Below, piece after piece: positions 12,129 through 24,417 of a stretch of 64,000 nucleotides of DNA (its first letter is position 1; every line of letters begins with the position of its first letter). The DNA lies in the NCBI GenBank assembly GCA_037043015.1, contig CM073327.1:12816727-12880726 (forward strand). The letters run 5' to 3'. The stretch comes from Bryum argenteum (lineage: Eukaryota; Streptophyta; Bryopsida; Bryales; Bryaceae). Made by a program: the position numbers and the translations under genes. The notes beneath the pieces were generated by a model. That model ran no database searches. It worked only from the letters and a program-made list of their open reading frames with translations, and was not told the DNA's origin.

Positions 12129-12774
12129 ACAATCAGCTGGCACTACAGACAGACATCTAGACTGATCGATGCCGGAACTTTTTGCTAGCTAGTTTTTCTC
12201 AAGTGTGTTGTTTACCCCTAAAGTGCCAAAAACTACCCTCTTTTGGTGCAAGGTGAAAATTTTCAAATTTTGGCGTATGTTTAGGTGTGTGACCGTAGGA
12301 TCTAGTACCTAACTTGTATGTGTATGTTTATATCAAATATTAAATTCAAATTAATTATTGATTCTGAGATTGTAATGTTCAAAGTTGTATAGTTACAACT
12401 TTGAGGGCCAAAACACTATTTCGTTACAACATTTGATTTGAGGCTCTTCAAATTCTTGTTCCTCTAAGGTACATTGAATAGGTAGATTAGTGTTAGATTT
12501 TTATAAGATTTGAAAATGCTGTAAGTTTTTACTTTTGATAAAAAAGAGAATACCAAGAGTACTGATTCCAATACTCTAGAAGGATCCCCATCTTGACAAA
12601 TATAGAGGGTAAAAATATTGATCAACAACAAAAACTTATAACATGTTTAAATATAAATTAGTGTATCTAACACTAATCTACCTATTTAGTGTAGTTCGGA
12701 ACATACCTATGCAATTTTTACCTTCATGCGGCCTATAAATCCCAAGGAAATGCTTGATTATTCACCTAGAGCTA

Positions 12775-13105
12775 TGCTGAAATTGAAATACGATCTTTGA
12801 CAATAAAAATGGCATGCAAAATAATTAGCTCAAAAATCCAAATGGTGAGATCATGCCTTAAGACTTTGACTACACGGACAATAAAACAAAACTTGAAAAA
12901 ATTTGCGATTCAATTGATTATGGGCAGATTTCGAGAATTAAAGAGCATATACTACAGTTTTGGGCAGATTCCAAATAGTGTTTTCAAACCGTTTCGGGGA
13001 TAGAAAAACTCTATAACCTACTTTACTACTTCAGTTGAGCTCAAAATAGTAAATCAGAGGCTGCCCAAACCTCAAACGACCACAATCTGGCCTCAGTGTA
13101 GGGTA
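12775..13105. repeat. Dispersed AT-rich repeat, copy 2
   Basis: A diverged copy of the sequence at 1-470, in the same orientation. See that entry for the shared phrases. It has no coding potential. Confidence 0.6.
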
Positions 13106-13263
13106 AAGGACTTGTCAATTCATCTTCGTAGTCATGGAACTACATACAGTGCAGCGATAGATCGAAGAGAGTTTGCCAAGCACATCCGGGATGATACTTT
13201 GATAACCTATCAATATTCCTATTTTGTTTTTGGTTTTGGATCGGTCTGAACCGGTCTTCTTAA

Positions 13264-13626
13264 CCCTTAAACGCCCATGGGGTCTGAAACGGGCAGCCCA
13301 AAATTGGATCACAGCATCTTTTGGACTTGGGCATCATGAATAGTGCACTTTTTGAACTTGGGCATCATGAATAGGCCAATCAATGATGAGCTTGCAACCT
13401 CCTACAAGGTTATGTACCACCCCAACCTACCTACCACAATCCTTTCAAAGCACAAAATCATTCATACAAATAGTGATTTGAATTGTGAAATTTCACTTTT
13501 TGAATGCATCAGAAGAAGGTGACCAGTTTGACATCAAAATATGAGTGAAATGTTGAGTACAGTGAGAGCTACAGGGAAGATTCTGTTGGAATCATGCCCC
13601 TCGGGCTTGCTTGGGCGTTTAAAGGG
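13264..13626. mobile_element. TTAA-flanked MITE (CCCTTAAACGCCC ends)
   Basis: A 363-bp element flanked by TTAA (13260-13263 and 13627-13630). The ends are CCCTTAAACGCCCA and, inverted, CCCTTTAAACGCCCAA, differing by one inserted base. The ends match those of 61,275-62,247. A right-end fragment of a relative lies at about 55,586-55,624. Non-coding. Confidence 0.8.
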
Positions 13627-13630
13627 TTAA

Positions 13631-14621
13631 TAACAATTATTGACCCGACTTCATATCTTGCTTGTGTCACCATCTGTACAGTACTTTGATATCTGCGAGA
13701 TCAGAGACATGCGGTAAGCATACCGAGTTTTGAGCATGAATGTTTGTTTGTTCCTTACGTCATCGATAAAAATGTCGATAAAATTGGAACGTGCGTGCGG
13801 TTGCATCGTAGACAAGAACAGTAGCTAGCTCTTCAACGCATGAACAGTTGCAAAGTTTCGGAACCTGCGCCAGCTTGCAATTTGGCCTTCTTCCTGCGGT
13901 CGACACCTCTCCGGATACCGTTGGCGGCGCAGTCTTTTTATCAATTTTTAGATTCCGCGCAAGTTCACGGATTTCTCATTCATTCATTTTAATTTAATCA
14001 GTCCGGCAACAATCATGCAGCCCGTGATCGAGCTCGAGGTTGAAGGATTTGCTGCAATGAGGTTTTTGCACACGATAGCAATTACAAGGGAATGATTATG
14101 GAAGTTGACATTTTATTCTAGTGCGATATTGGATTTTTCATTCTTTCTTTTTTTTCTTTTCAAAACAATCCAAACTTCCTCTTGTAGATTGACTGAAATG
14201 GTGAAGCCATAGTCAATAAACTGCGGCTGCTCCCTTCGTCTCAGTAAATGCCAAAAATAAGGGAACAAATAATGAGAGAGGAGGAGTTGTAGCCAGATGG
14301 TGAGGGTGGTGCGGAATGGAAGGTTCGATCAGTCTGTGCTTTGTCGCCTACAAAATCTGTGCTACAGGTGGAAACATTAAATGGTGGCAAGATTCAAAGT
14401 CAAATCATTCTGTGCTTGCTAACAATGCGGCCGAACCCGAATCGGGCTGAATGATGACATGATTTTTCAGGTTCCGTTAATTTCTTATGAGATGACACGC
14501 AAAAGTGTGCAATACACTTCTCATGGCGGCCATTTTTGGCTTCTTCACGCGCCCCTTCCCCATCGTACGTCGCCACTCCATGCTCATTTTTGTTCATTTT
14601 CCTCTAATCAATTGAATGTAT
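13631..14621. other. Low-copy DNA, no gene recognised
   Basis: Slightly GC-richer than the surroundings between 13,780 and 14,060 but without a convincing exon. Short open frames at 14,400-14,690 lack family resemblance or splice context. Confidence 0.4.
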
Positions 14622-14631
14622 TATCAAGTGA

Positions 14632-15300
14632 CAACACCATAGTCCACCCAATTATGGTGTGGGGTTCTTTGGACTTGGTTGTATGAGAGCATGCCCAGCC
14701 CTGTCCGTCAGGCCGGGCCGCTGGGCCGCTCTACTGCAAGAAAACCTCGCAGGCGCCGCTTGGCCGGGCTTAGCCGCCCCACCCCAGGCCACGACACATG
14801 CCACAGCAAAAGGCCTCTAGCCAATCACATGATAGAGGAAAAGGCCTGTCACCAATCACATTTGATGACAAGCAAATTAAAATAGAAATTATTTTTGCCG
14901 ATCAAATCTATGCCATGTGTCACTATTCCATTGGTTAATTGGAACACTAAAATGTGTGTGAAGGCATGGGATAACTTAGAGTTATAGCGTTCTAGAATTT
15001 GGGAAACCCCAACCCTCTCGACTGGGTTACAGGGATAGTGTGGGCTGGGGCTCCTCACACTCCAAATTTGGCTCCACTCCCCGGCCCATAGTGCGGGCTG
15101 GACATGCTCTAAGTACTTCAATGCCCTTTGAGAGATACCATATCTGGGTACTAGTCGCTAGGTAGAAACTAGCATGGTGTTCACTCCAAGAGGAGTTAGT
15201 AGCCTTGCCATTTTTGTGATGACCTGTAGGCATACATCCAAGGATAGGTCGAACAAACAAGGATAGGCCTTTACATAGGTTGGAGTTTCTCTTTCTTTAC
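14632..15300 (+). mobile_element. 5'-truncated SINE interrupted by a MITE
   Basis: The tRNA-like head is missing; the copy begins in the middle of the SINE (ACACCATAGTCCACCC). A perfect 10-bp target duplication TATCAAGTGA (14622-14631 and 15301-15310) flanks it, so truncation happened on insertion, as in LINE-driven reverse transcription. A 423-bp MITE (14687-15109) later split it between GTATGA and AAGTAC. Confidence 0.88.
14687..15109. mobile_element. GAGCATG-end MITE inside a SINE
   Basis: Inverted ends GAGCATGCCCAGCCC and GAGCATGTCCAGCCC (right end, inverted), flanked by TGA on the left and TAA on the right; the uninterrupted SINE sequence here reads TRA-like, so this fits a 3-bp TWA-type duplication with one change. 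The interior ('ttctattttaa', 'gtgattggtgacagg' when inverted) matches the MITEs at 39-40 kb and the left terminal region of the 13.7-kb transposon at 40,364. GC-rich near both ends. Confidence 0.82.
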
Positions 15301-15738
15301 TATCAAGTGAGATAGAGCAAAATATCATTTGCAAGATCAATGAAATTTACTACGCAAGGGAGTTAGTTAGAGTGCTCAAAATCATAGCGGTAGTAATAAT
15401 GGAGCACTAGGCTTCTTCAACCATAGGTATATAATAGCTTCCTCACTCAACACTAGCATGTACTCATAACAAACATTTTAGGGTGCAAAATTAGGGCAAC
15501 GTTTAAGAAGAAAAACACGTGTAAGACCACCTTCAAAAATTTAATTGCAAATTGTACAAGAGTCCAAAAATGATGAATCCACTTCAACTATTTACTCATT
15601 TACTTTTCCCTCGCACGTAAATTGCTTACAATAGTTACTTCTGAATTAGTGCTACAAATTAGAAAGTTTGAAATTTCAACCATTATTGAGCACTCTACCT
15701 TATATTTTGTGATTTTTGGAATGATAGCACATACCTAA

Positions 15739-15872
15739 GGCCCTCTTTACATTAGAGTTGAGAACCATGAAATGAGAAAAACCAGATCGAATCAAAACAA
15801 ATCTCAAATTTCAAGCTCTCTTATTAGCTAAATTTACTGTCTTCATGGCTTCTCACCTATGGTGTAAAGAGG
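15739..15872. mobile_element. Small MITE with GGCCCTCTTTA ends, copy 1
   Basis: About 134 bp with imperfect 30-bp inverted ends (GGCCCTCTTTACATTAGAGT at left; the right end inverted is close to CCTCTTTACACCATAGGTGA). The second copy at 26,019-26,382 shares the ends. No clean target duplication was found, so the superfamily is open. Confidence 0.6.
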
Positions 15873-16412
15873 ACATGAATATGGAAAATTTGTAGAGAAG
15901 TGGGAGCCGTGTGTAAGCAGTTAGTGTGCATTGGCAAAGGGAAAGATTGGACGAAGTGGAAATATCCTTTTGCAAATTTTTACAGAAATTTCAAAAGTTA
16001 TTGAAGTTGAATTTGTAATTGTTCAAAAAATGGCACACCTCGGGGTGTTCACTTTGAGTACATTGAAAACTTAGACTTTAGAGCAATCATGTACATCTTA
16101 AGTAGTTAAGTCTAGTAAGACATTAGTGATTATGGGCCAATTTTGGGTAGTTCATCTAATTTCAAGGTGTCCTCGGCCACTTCTTCCTTTTTCAAATAGG
16201 ATCTTTATAAAATAGTAGGTTAATATCTTATGACTCCATTTTGCCCAACTTTGTATGACTACTTTGTACTTCTATTTTCTTCATTGGACTATTATATGTG
16301 CCATAATGAGTCATTAGGCTACCATAGATACTTAAACATAGAGTCTTACGTAGGAGGACTCCTGTTTGTATACTCAATTAGAAAAGGTAAGACCACACAT
16401 TTAAAACCTTAA

Positions 16413-17346
16413 CCCCTAAACGGCCATGGTGTTTTGAGAGCTCCGAACTCCAAAACTGCGATTTCATACCAACTTGTAAACTTTGGTGTATGAGAATTTT
16501 TTTTCACAATCTTTTGAAACTATTAACCATAGGATCTTAAAGATAACTATCATGAGAGATAGTGTTCAAAATTTCACCCGTTGGATCTTTGCCATTTCTA
16601 AGATCATAACATTCAAAGTTGATGCAAACTTTTTTTCAGCAGACATAGTCTACTTTGTGCAAAGGTTAACGTGATGCTTAATACATCAAACATCTTGCTT
16701 AAATATTTTTTTCCATGTAGATAACTAAGTTGAGCATTACCATGCAAAATTCTAGACACTCATTTGGCTTTTTGAACCTTCATGCAATTTATTTACTAGA
16801 AGAAGGTAGAAATCAAGGATTCGGTAAAACATGCACCACATTTGTTGTATTTGGTTTAGGGGGAAAATGAATGGTGAGTAAGTGCCTTCATGAGTTTGTG
16901 AATTTTGAGAAAAAAAGAAATTCAAAAAATTCCTAAATCTCAAATTTTAGCAAATTTCAAAAGAAAAAATTGTAATATTACAGAAACTTTGGATCTAGTA
17001 CTTGTAATTTTTTGAAGGGTGCCCTTGTAGAATTGGTAAAAGTTTTTGACTTGGGTCACTTGGAAACCTAAGTAGGAAATCACTCAAGAAAAGAAAATTT
17101 TAAAACAATCTAAAAAAAAAGTTAAAAATAAAAAGTTTTTTTCCTGCCCGCCTCAAAGCCGAAAACGATAATTTGCGTTTAAAGACTCCAAAAGTGGAGT
17201 TTGACTTTGCAAATTTTCCCACATACACCTTGTAGTATAGGAAACAACCAATAAAAACCTTAGGCAAAAATATTGATTCTAACCCTTTCATCTAGGCTGC
17301 CCGAAATAGCAAAACAGCCAAATCGGAGGCCTTGGTCGTTTAGGGG
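16413..17346. mobile_element. TTAA-flanked element, 934 bp
   Basis: Ends CCCCTAAACGGCCATGG and (right, inverted) CCCCTAAACGACCAAGG, flanked by TTAA at 16409-16412 and 17347-17350. Read in reverse, the right part matches the left part of 44,747-45,676 ('atttcgggcagc', 'atttttgcctaag'). It has no transposase frame and is therefore non-autonomous. Confidence 0.8.
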
Positions 17347-17350
17347 TTAA

Positions 17351-18499
17351 AAAAAAAAGGAAAGTAAATTTGGAATGAAGTATGAGGCAACCATTAAGTG
17401 ATCACTTGAAAGAACGAATGGCCATTCTTTTGATGATTTTTTTTTTTACCGAGCAAATGACAATATATAGTACTCGAAGAAAGCCATTATGCAATGCCCC
17501 CTCGCCGGACACTAAATCCAATCCATGTTCCCCCTTGGAATTTCCAAATATGGAGGGAGGCTAATAAAAGGCTGCCCGGTATTTTTTTGTGTTTAAGGCC
17601 TTAAAATTCCAAGAAGAGGCCCCCTAGGGTAAAATGGTGGTGCAGACCCCAAATTTCAAAAAAAAAATTCAAAAAAATGACCTTAAGGAGGTCAAAAATG
17701 GAAAATAAAAAAACTGGGGCGCCCCCCAAGTGGGGAACATGGATTGGATTTAGTGAGCGGCTGCCCCCTCTTACTTGGTCCACAACAGACAAAACATTTA
17801 TGCAAATTACTGTGGGTGCAATTATTCTTTAACTCCTGGAATGTCGAATATACAGCCAAATCTTTTACAGTGAAAAGAATTAATTGGGAACATGGGCGAC
17901 AAATTTGAGTAAATTAGTGTGGTTACCTTATTTCATGGTCCTTAGATATGGTATTACCATTTTACTGTATAATTGGAGACGGACCAAGTGGCTTGCATGA
18001 TCTGTCCACATCAGCAAGTTGTTCTTGGACTAATTCCTATGCCCCAGTAAGTTATTTGTTGTTTTATGACACTATGTAATAGTTTAATTTTTAAGAATTT
18101 CTGTAAATAATTTCAATGAGTATTTGACAAGCAACAAGTAGATACTAAAATGGATGAAATTTGACCCGGATTGTTTTTGCATGAGTAAATTGCAACTTAG
18201 TTACCGGAGGACATGAATATTCCTGTACTTTCATATTCAATTACATATTTCTGCCCGAAATAAGTAAATAAATATATATATGAAAATTTTCTGACAAAAA
18301 ATATGGTATATTCCCTGTACTCTGGTAACCACATCTGCAACTCAATAGAGAAATTCACTAAGTACAATAGACTAGGTACCAAAACACCCAGTTTTGGCCA
18401 AACTAGGGACCAAACGTTGAACAGGGCACCAAATCTAAGATCGAATTGGGGACTAAACTCAGAAATGCATGATTTTGATGGTACGTTGATTTTGATTCC
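17351..18499. other. No recognisable gene
   Basis: AT-rich. The segments near 17,500-17,540 and 17,705-17,750 are short inverted echoes of each other ('actaaatccaatccatgttcccc' on opposite strands, about 200 bp apart), suggesting a small fold-back element. Nothing coding is seen. Confidence 0.4.
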
Positions 18500-18770
18500 A
18501 TGAATTTCATTTGTAAAAGAGTGTTGCTGAGATGAATTTGAACAACTTTCTTGTTGGTGAATTTTTCAGTGCAATAGGTTTGTGGATAGCATTTTCACTT
18601 CAAAGTGAAAATGATGAATTTTTGTGGTCTGATTTCAATACTACTATGTCAAGATCTCACAATCTATGAGGCCTCAAATCTGATCCACATGACCTAAAAC
18701 AAGTTTAATGTAGGATTGTATGATGGAGATCTAAATAGCTCACCTTCATTTTCATTTATGGCACTTTGGA
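18500..18770 (-). repeat. Fragment of the 61,275-type TTAA element
   Basis: Read on the minus strand it matches the left half of the element at 61,275 ('ttttcactttgaagtgaaaatgct'-like and 'gaggcctcatag'-like phrases). No ends are preserved. Confidence 0.5.
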
Positions 18771-19179
18771 AAAACTTGTGTATCTAGGTTCCAGATCCCT
18801 CTTGTGCATTAAAAATTTAAAAAGGTTTATCTCAAAGTTTCAAGTCCTCAATTTTGGCATTGCTATCTTCCAATGTAAAGTGAATTTTTTTTTAAATATT
18901 TTTATTCCGGATTATAATGACTATGCGGACAATCACATTCAATACTTAAATTATATACATGTGTCAAATTTTAGATTCAAGTTCCTCAGCTCATTTGAGA
19001 TCCAAATATTTAAAATTGGAATACTGAAACAAATATCTTCAATATTAAAAAGAGAAATCAATAATTTGAGGCTTACAAAGATTGTTTAATGAAATTCATG
19101 TTCTTAGAGTCATGGAGGGAGCCCTTGATGTGTTACTTTTGGAGTGCTCTCAGTCTAGAAGTACTAAACTCCTATACAG

Positions 19180-20517
19180 CCTTGGGGTATTTTTAGCCAA
19201 AAACTCATTTTAAAGAAAAACTAATAGAGATAGAAATAAAGATAAGCTTTTTTGATCTGAACCGTACAAACTTTTAATAGATTGGTTGTAGATCATGTGA
19301 ATCAAAACTTGACTCTTAAGACCTCATTGATTGTACAATGGTAATGTATCAGTGCACAAAAAAGATCACAAAAAACCATCATTATCACTTTGAAGTGAAA
19401 TTACTTCCAACAAGAGATCTACAATAAAAAATCACCAATTAGAAAGTTTTTCATCTTCATGTCAAAAAATGTCTTGTACCAAATATACTCATCTTAAAAA
19501 AAATTAAGCTCAACTGATAGCCTTGGAGTGGTGAAAACTGCCAAAAAATTTACAAAGGAAAAATAGTCCAAAAGTAGACCCCTTGCACTTAAAATCATGT
19601 CTAATCTTCAATAATACTTTGATTGGGTCAAGGTTAGTACCACTAAGACTATGATAAAATTAGAATAAATCCCAAAACATAACTTCAAGATATATAGCTC
19701 CTCAAAAATCATCCATTTTTTCACTTTTTACATTGTAGAAACATCATAGCAAATCCAACACCAAAGTTATTTGGATCAAAAATCTTCCGACTAGAAAGTT
19801 GTTGGAGTTCATCTAAAAATCACACTTGCTCGGAAGTTTTAAAATTAAAAATATTCAAAAAAAAAATAAAAAATATATATATATATATACACATACATAC
19901 ATACATACTAGTATTTTTAATTTCACATAAATGGCTAGCTTGCATTGATAAAGCATGCCAATGTTTGAAAGCTTAAATACAAAATTTGCCTTTACTAAAG
20001 TGCATGCCAATTACTCATACTTCATTTTATGGATTTTCAATTTTTACCACACAAATTAGACTTGATCTATGACCCAACCTAGGTAATCTCATCAAAAACA
20101 ATGTCCGTATGAAGAAGTTATGGCTCTTCAAAGTAGGCACCACAAGCCTTGGCTTGGTGGTTAGGGCTCATGGCCTCCACTGAGGAGGTCATGGGTTCTA
20201 TTCCCCATGCCGGCATTGTGGGGGCTCCTTGGACCTTGTTGTATGGGTACCTCAAAGCCCTTTGGGGGGATACTATGTCAAGTATCTCCAAGGCACAAGT
20301 AACTAGCTAGAAACTAGCGTAGTTATAGTGTCCACCCTCGAGAGGGAGAAGTAGTATTGTTCCAATTTCCCCTTGTCCGGTGGCCATCGGGATATCAGCA
20401 TTACGAAATATCATCATTCACACCGGCCCCTTAGAAAGGAATTAGAGTTTCTATCTCTTCAAAATTTCCACCCTTCATCCAAAATGTCATTTTTCGTCAT
20501 TAGGGACGTATAGGGTT
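19180..20517 (+). mobile_element. Decayed TTAA-family element carrying a nested SINE
   Basis: Similar throughout to 61,275-62,247 ('ctgaaccgtacaaactt', 'tcaccaattagaaag', 'tatggctcttcaaag'). The right end, degraded to 'tagggttga', falls after the nested SINE (20133-20454). A TA/CATA microsatellite lies at about 19,870-19,910. Non-coding. Confidence 0.6.
20133..20454 (+). mobile_element. tRNA-derived SINE, copy 5 (type B tail)
   Basis: Head AGGCACCACAAGCC followed by TGGCTTGGTGG (box A-like) and GGGTTCTATTCCCC (box B-like). The tail is the subfamily shared with 1404-1793. A perfect 9-bp duplication CTCTTCAAA flanks it (20124-20132 and 20455-20463). Confidence 0.92.
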
Positions 20518-20737
20518 GACTCTAACATTTCATACCTTGTTCCCTATTCATGGCCTTGAAATTGGCCTTGAAATAGATTCAAGACCTCAATTTTTTTGTG
20601 AATGTTGGAAATTTTCTCCGAAATGATTTGTTTGGTACATTTTGTGAATGTGATATTATAAATTTCTGGGGAGAGTTTAGCAATAGGGTGCCCATGTTGC
20701 CTTTCAAAGTTTGCAATAAAAATTGTGCCCCACACTT

Positions 20738-20838
20738 AGGCTAAGTTCCAATATGGAAAAAGGTTAAGCGAGCCTAACCAAACTATTTTTAAAATGGAAA
20801 GTTTCTTGTTCACTTTATGAATCTCTTTTTTTTAAAAA
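20738..20838 (+). repeat. Left arm of a 100-bp inverted repeat (arm A)
   Basis: Starts TAGGCTAAGTTCCAATATGG. Its inverted copy is at 23,295-23,391, across the 26-bp satellite, with few differences ('ttcttgttcactttatgaat' is shared). Together with arm B (21413-21530 and 23395-23510) it marks two inverted copies of one element. Confidence 0.85.
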
Positions 20839-20914
20839 AAAAATATATAATCTATGAGTTGTGTATTTATCCACTACCATAAAAAATTGCAAGGAAGATT
20901 TTTACAAACTATAA

Positions 20915-21341
20915 CCCCTAAAAGCCAAAAGGAATATTTTGTGGTCAATTACACAAAACCTTGAAGCATTGCCATGCTTGAAATTGAAAGGTTTTTAGAT
21001 ATTTTTTTGTTTTCATAAAGCAAAATTTGGTGATTTTCCTTTCAAATGTAATCAACATAACTTCTTTGGAATTAGATATTATTTGTTATAATCCTATGTA
21101 TACACTTGTAGTGCTTGCTTAAAGTTTGCTACGTGAATCGTTATTATTGCCGTTGTTCAATTGAAATCATGAAACTCCAAATATGTGTGGTAAAAATCTC
21201 CGAGACAATTCTCATACTATTATCCTACAAGATATTACAGTTATAAATTTTGGATAATCTAAAAATAAAATAAAAATCATTAAATGGCTTGCCGAGTTTG
21301 GAAAAAGTAGAAGGTTGCTACCCCCTTGAGGTCTTTTGGGG
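20915..21341. mobile_element. Possible degraded TTAA-family element
   Basis: The left end CCCCTAAAAGCC is preceded by ATAA, and the right end GTCTTTTGGGG is followed by TTAA. The ends are only partly complementary and the left TTAA has a mutation, so this is tentative. Confidence 0.4.
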
Positions 21342-21511
21342 TTAACTCTAGCTTTCTAATACAACAGGATATTCATTATATTGGGAAAATTCCATGATTT
21401 TGGAAAAATTCAGTTTAGCTCGAGTTGAGCTAAATTGTACCAGCAAATAGGGTACTTCACTGAAATTGCACAAAACAACAAATTGTCAAAACTTTCAATT
21501 GGCCATAACTT

Positions 21512-23252
21512 ACTCAAATTTTGTCCAAATAGGGCATACTCAAATTTTGTCCAAATAGGGCATACTCAAATTTTGTCCAAATAGGGCATACTCAAATTTT
21601 GTCCAAATAGGGCATACTCAAATTTTGTCCAAATAGGGCATACTCAAATTTTGTCCAAATAGGGCATACTCAAATTTTGTCCAAATAGGGCATACTCAAA
21701 TTTTGTCCAAATAGGGCATACTCAAATTTTGTCCAAATAGGGCATACTCAAATTTTGTCCAAATAGGGCATACTCAAATTTTGTCCAAATAGGGCATACT
21801 CAAATTTTGTCCAAATAGGGCATACTCAAATTTTGTCCAAATAGGGCATACTCAAATTTTGTCCAAATAGGGCATACTCAAATTTTGTCCAAATAGGGCA
21901 TACTCAAATTTTGTCCAAATAGGGCATACTCAAATTTTGTCCAAATAGGGCATACTCAAATTTTGTCCAAATAGGGCATACTCAAATTTTGTCCAAATAG
22001 GGCATACTCAAATTTTGTCCAAATAGGGCATACTCAAATTTTGTCCAAATAGGGCATACTCAAATTTTGTCCAAATAGGGCATACTCAAATTTTGTCCAA
22101 ATAGGGCATACTCAAATTTTGTCCAAATAGGGCATACTCAAATTTTGTCCAAATAGGGCATACTCAAATTTTGTCCAAATAGGGCATACTCAAATTTTGT
22201 CCAAATAGGGCATACTCAAATTTTGTCCAAATAGGGCATACTCAAATTTTGTCCAAATAGGGCATACTCAAATTTTGTCCAAATAGGGCATACTCAAATT
22301 TTGTCCAAATAGGGCATACTCAAATTTTGTCCAAATAGGGCATACTCAAATTTTGTCCAAATAGGGCATACTCAAATTTTGTCCAAATAGGGCATACTCA
22401 AATTTTGTCCAAATAGGGCATACTCAAATTTTGTCCAAATAGGGCATACTCAAATTTTGTCCAAATAGGGCATACTCAAATTTTGTCCAAATAGGGCATA
22501 CTCAAATTTTGTCCAAATAGGGCATACTCAAATTTTGTCCAAATAGGGCATACTCAAATTTTGTCCAAATAGGGCATACTCAAATTTTGTCCAAATAGGG
22601 CATACTCAAATTTTGTCCAAATAGGGCATACTCAAATTTTGTCCAAATAGGGCATACTCAAATTTTGTCCAAATAGGGCATACTCAAATTTTGTCCAAAT
22701 AGGGCATACTCAAATTTTGTCCAAAAGGGCATACTCAAATTTTGTCCAAATAGGGCATACTCAAATTTTGTCCAAATAGGGCATACTCAAATTTTGTCCA
22801 AATAGGGCATACTCAAATTTTGTCCAAATAGGGCATACTCAAATTTTGTCCAAATAGGGCATACTCAAATTTTGTCCAAATAGGGCATACTCAAATTTTG
22901 TCCAAATAGGGCATACTCAAATTTTGTCCAAATAGGGCATACTCAAATTTTGTCCAAATAGGGCATACTCAAATTTTGTCCAAATAGGGCATACTCAAAT
23001 TTTGTCCAAATAGGGCATACTCAAATTTTGTCCAAATAGGGCATACTCAAATTTTGTCCAAATAGGGCATACTCAAATTTTGTCCAAATAGGGCATACTC
23101 AAATTTTGTCCAAATAGGGCATACTCAAATTTTGTCCAAATAGGGCATACTCAAATTTTGTCCAAATAGGGCATACTCAAATTTTGTCCAAATAGGGCAT
23201 ACTCAAATTTTGTCCAAATAGGGCATACTCAAATTTTGTCCAAATAGGGCAT
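21512..23252 (+). repeat. 26-bp satellite, 67 head-to-tail copies
   Basis: The unit ACTCAAATTTTGTCCAAATA plus GGGCAT repeats with almost no variation. The array length, 1741 bp, equals 67 x 26 minus the single base lost in one 25-bp unit near 22,722. The unit derives from the end of arm B: the sequence 'ggccataacttactcaaattttgtcc' runs straight into the array, and its inverted single copy is at 23,396-23,422. The uniformity points to recent amplification. Confidence 0.97.
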
Positions 23253-23294
23253 ATGAGGTGTTTTTTGACATTTTTTTTTTTTGTACATGCTTTT

Positions 23295-23510
23295 TAGAAA
23301 AGAGATTCATAAAGTGAACAAGAAACTTTCCATTTTTAAAATAGTTTGGTTAGGCTCGCTCAACCTTTTTTCATATTAGAACTTAGCCTATTAGGACAAA
23401 ATTTGAGCAAGTTATGGCCATCTTGAAGTTTTAATACTGATTAGTTGTTTTGGCCAGTTTCTGTGAAGTATCCAATCTGAGGGTGTAGTTTAGCTCGACT
23501 CGAGCTAAAG
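23295..23510 (-). repeat. Right arms A' and B' (inverted copies)
   Basis: 23,295-23,391 is the inverted copy of 20,738-20,838, and 23,395-23,510 is the inverted copy of 21,413-21,530 ('tttagctcgagt', 'ggccataacttgctcaa'). On this side B and A are adjacent, so the ancestral order was probably B-A with the satellite grown out of their junction. Confidence 0.8.
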
Positions 23511-24176
23511 TGTCATTAAATTGGGAGATTGAAAATCTCCCAAAATAACAAATATCAAGTTATACACCTCTACTCTTTAGGATATCTTTTTGACACTTTG
23601 GACTCTTGAAGAACCATAGGCTTTCAAAAAGCCTTTTTTTTGTGATTCATTTTGAAAACCTTATACTCCTTAAGGGTTAGCCATGTAGTGTTCCTTCGCT
23701 GTGTACGAGAAAATATATTCTAAATGAGTAACACGTTGGCTTTCCACACCCTTTTCCAACAGACTTGCTAAATGACCTTATTATATTTCACTTTCCACCA
23801 TACTTTGACAAGAATACAAAAGTACTTGCACTTCAAAAGTTCCGAGGTTTTCAAGGACGAAATCTCCCAAATTTACTTGAAGTAAACGACCCCTTTGTAT
23901 GGAAGGCCCTAGCTACATCTCGCCCGCACGTCTAGAGCATTTCTGTGGCGGGCCGCGAAAGGTGGCAGGTCATATAGCTAGTTCCTTGGGAAAAGAAAAT
24001 GACACTCATGTCCAGTTAGATCCTTGGGAATGCCCTTTGAGTTTAGAGGGGAGTTTGTAGAGTAAATCCCCAAGTTGATTGAGTACAAGGTGTTTGGATT
24101 GCAACGACATTTCTCCAAAAATTAAGAAGTATGATCCTCAAAAAAAAGGAAAATCTGGTTAAAGAAATCTAAACTT

Positions 24177-24413
24177 AATCCCAATTCCGTTAAAATGGCA
24201 CTATGCCATGTGCCATTTTGTCACACTAGATCTTACATTTGTGCTCATATAAAATGGTATATTCTGTAATATCACAATTTTTTTGTAATATCACTTCTTT
24301 ATATACATTTTCACTCATTTTCCCTAATATCACCTTAAAATTCTGTTATGTTACATGGTTTTTGAACTAAAGTTCAGAAAGTTGAGGTGTGCCATTTTAC
24401 CGGAATTGGGGTT
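24177..24413. mobile_element. Unassigned MITE family with 4-bp duplication, copy 2
   Basis: Ends AATCCCAATTCCGTTAAAAT and (right, inverted) AACCCCAATTCCGGTAAAAT, flanked by ACTT on both sides (24173-24176 and 24414-24417). It is a shortened version of 6166-6651. Confidence 0.78.
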
Positions 24414-24417
24414 ACTT

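Noticed and set aside
20133..20250. Possible tRNA gene from the box A/B-like sequence
   Set aside because: The sequence does not fold as a full tRNA cloverleaf by eye and is part of a multi-copy SINE with target duplications.
21512..23252. Regular 26-bp repeats resembling a CRISPR array
   Set aside because: Units are directly contiguous with no unique spacers, in a plant genome with no cas genes. It is a satellite.
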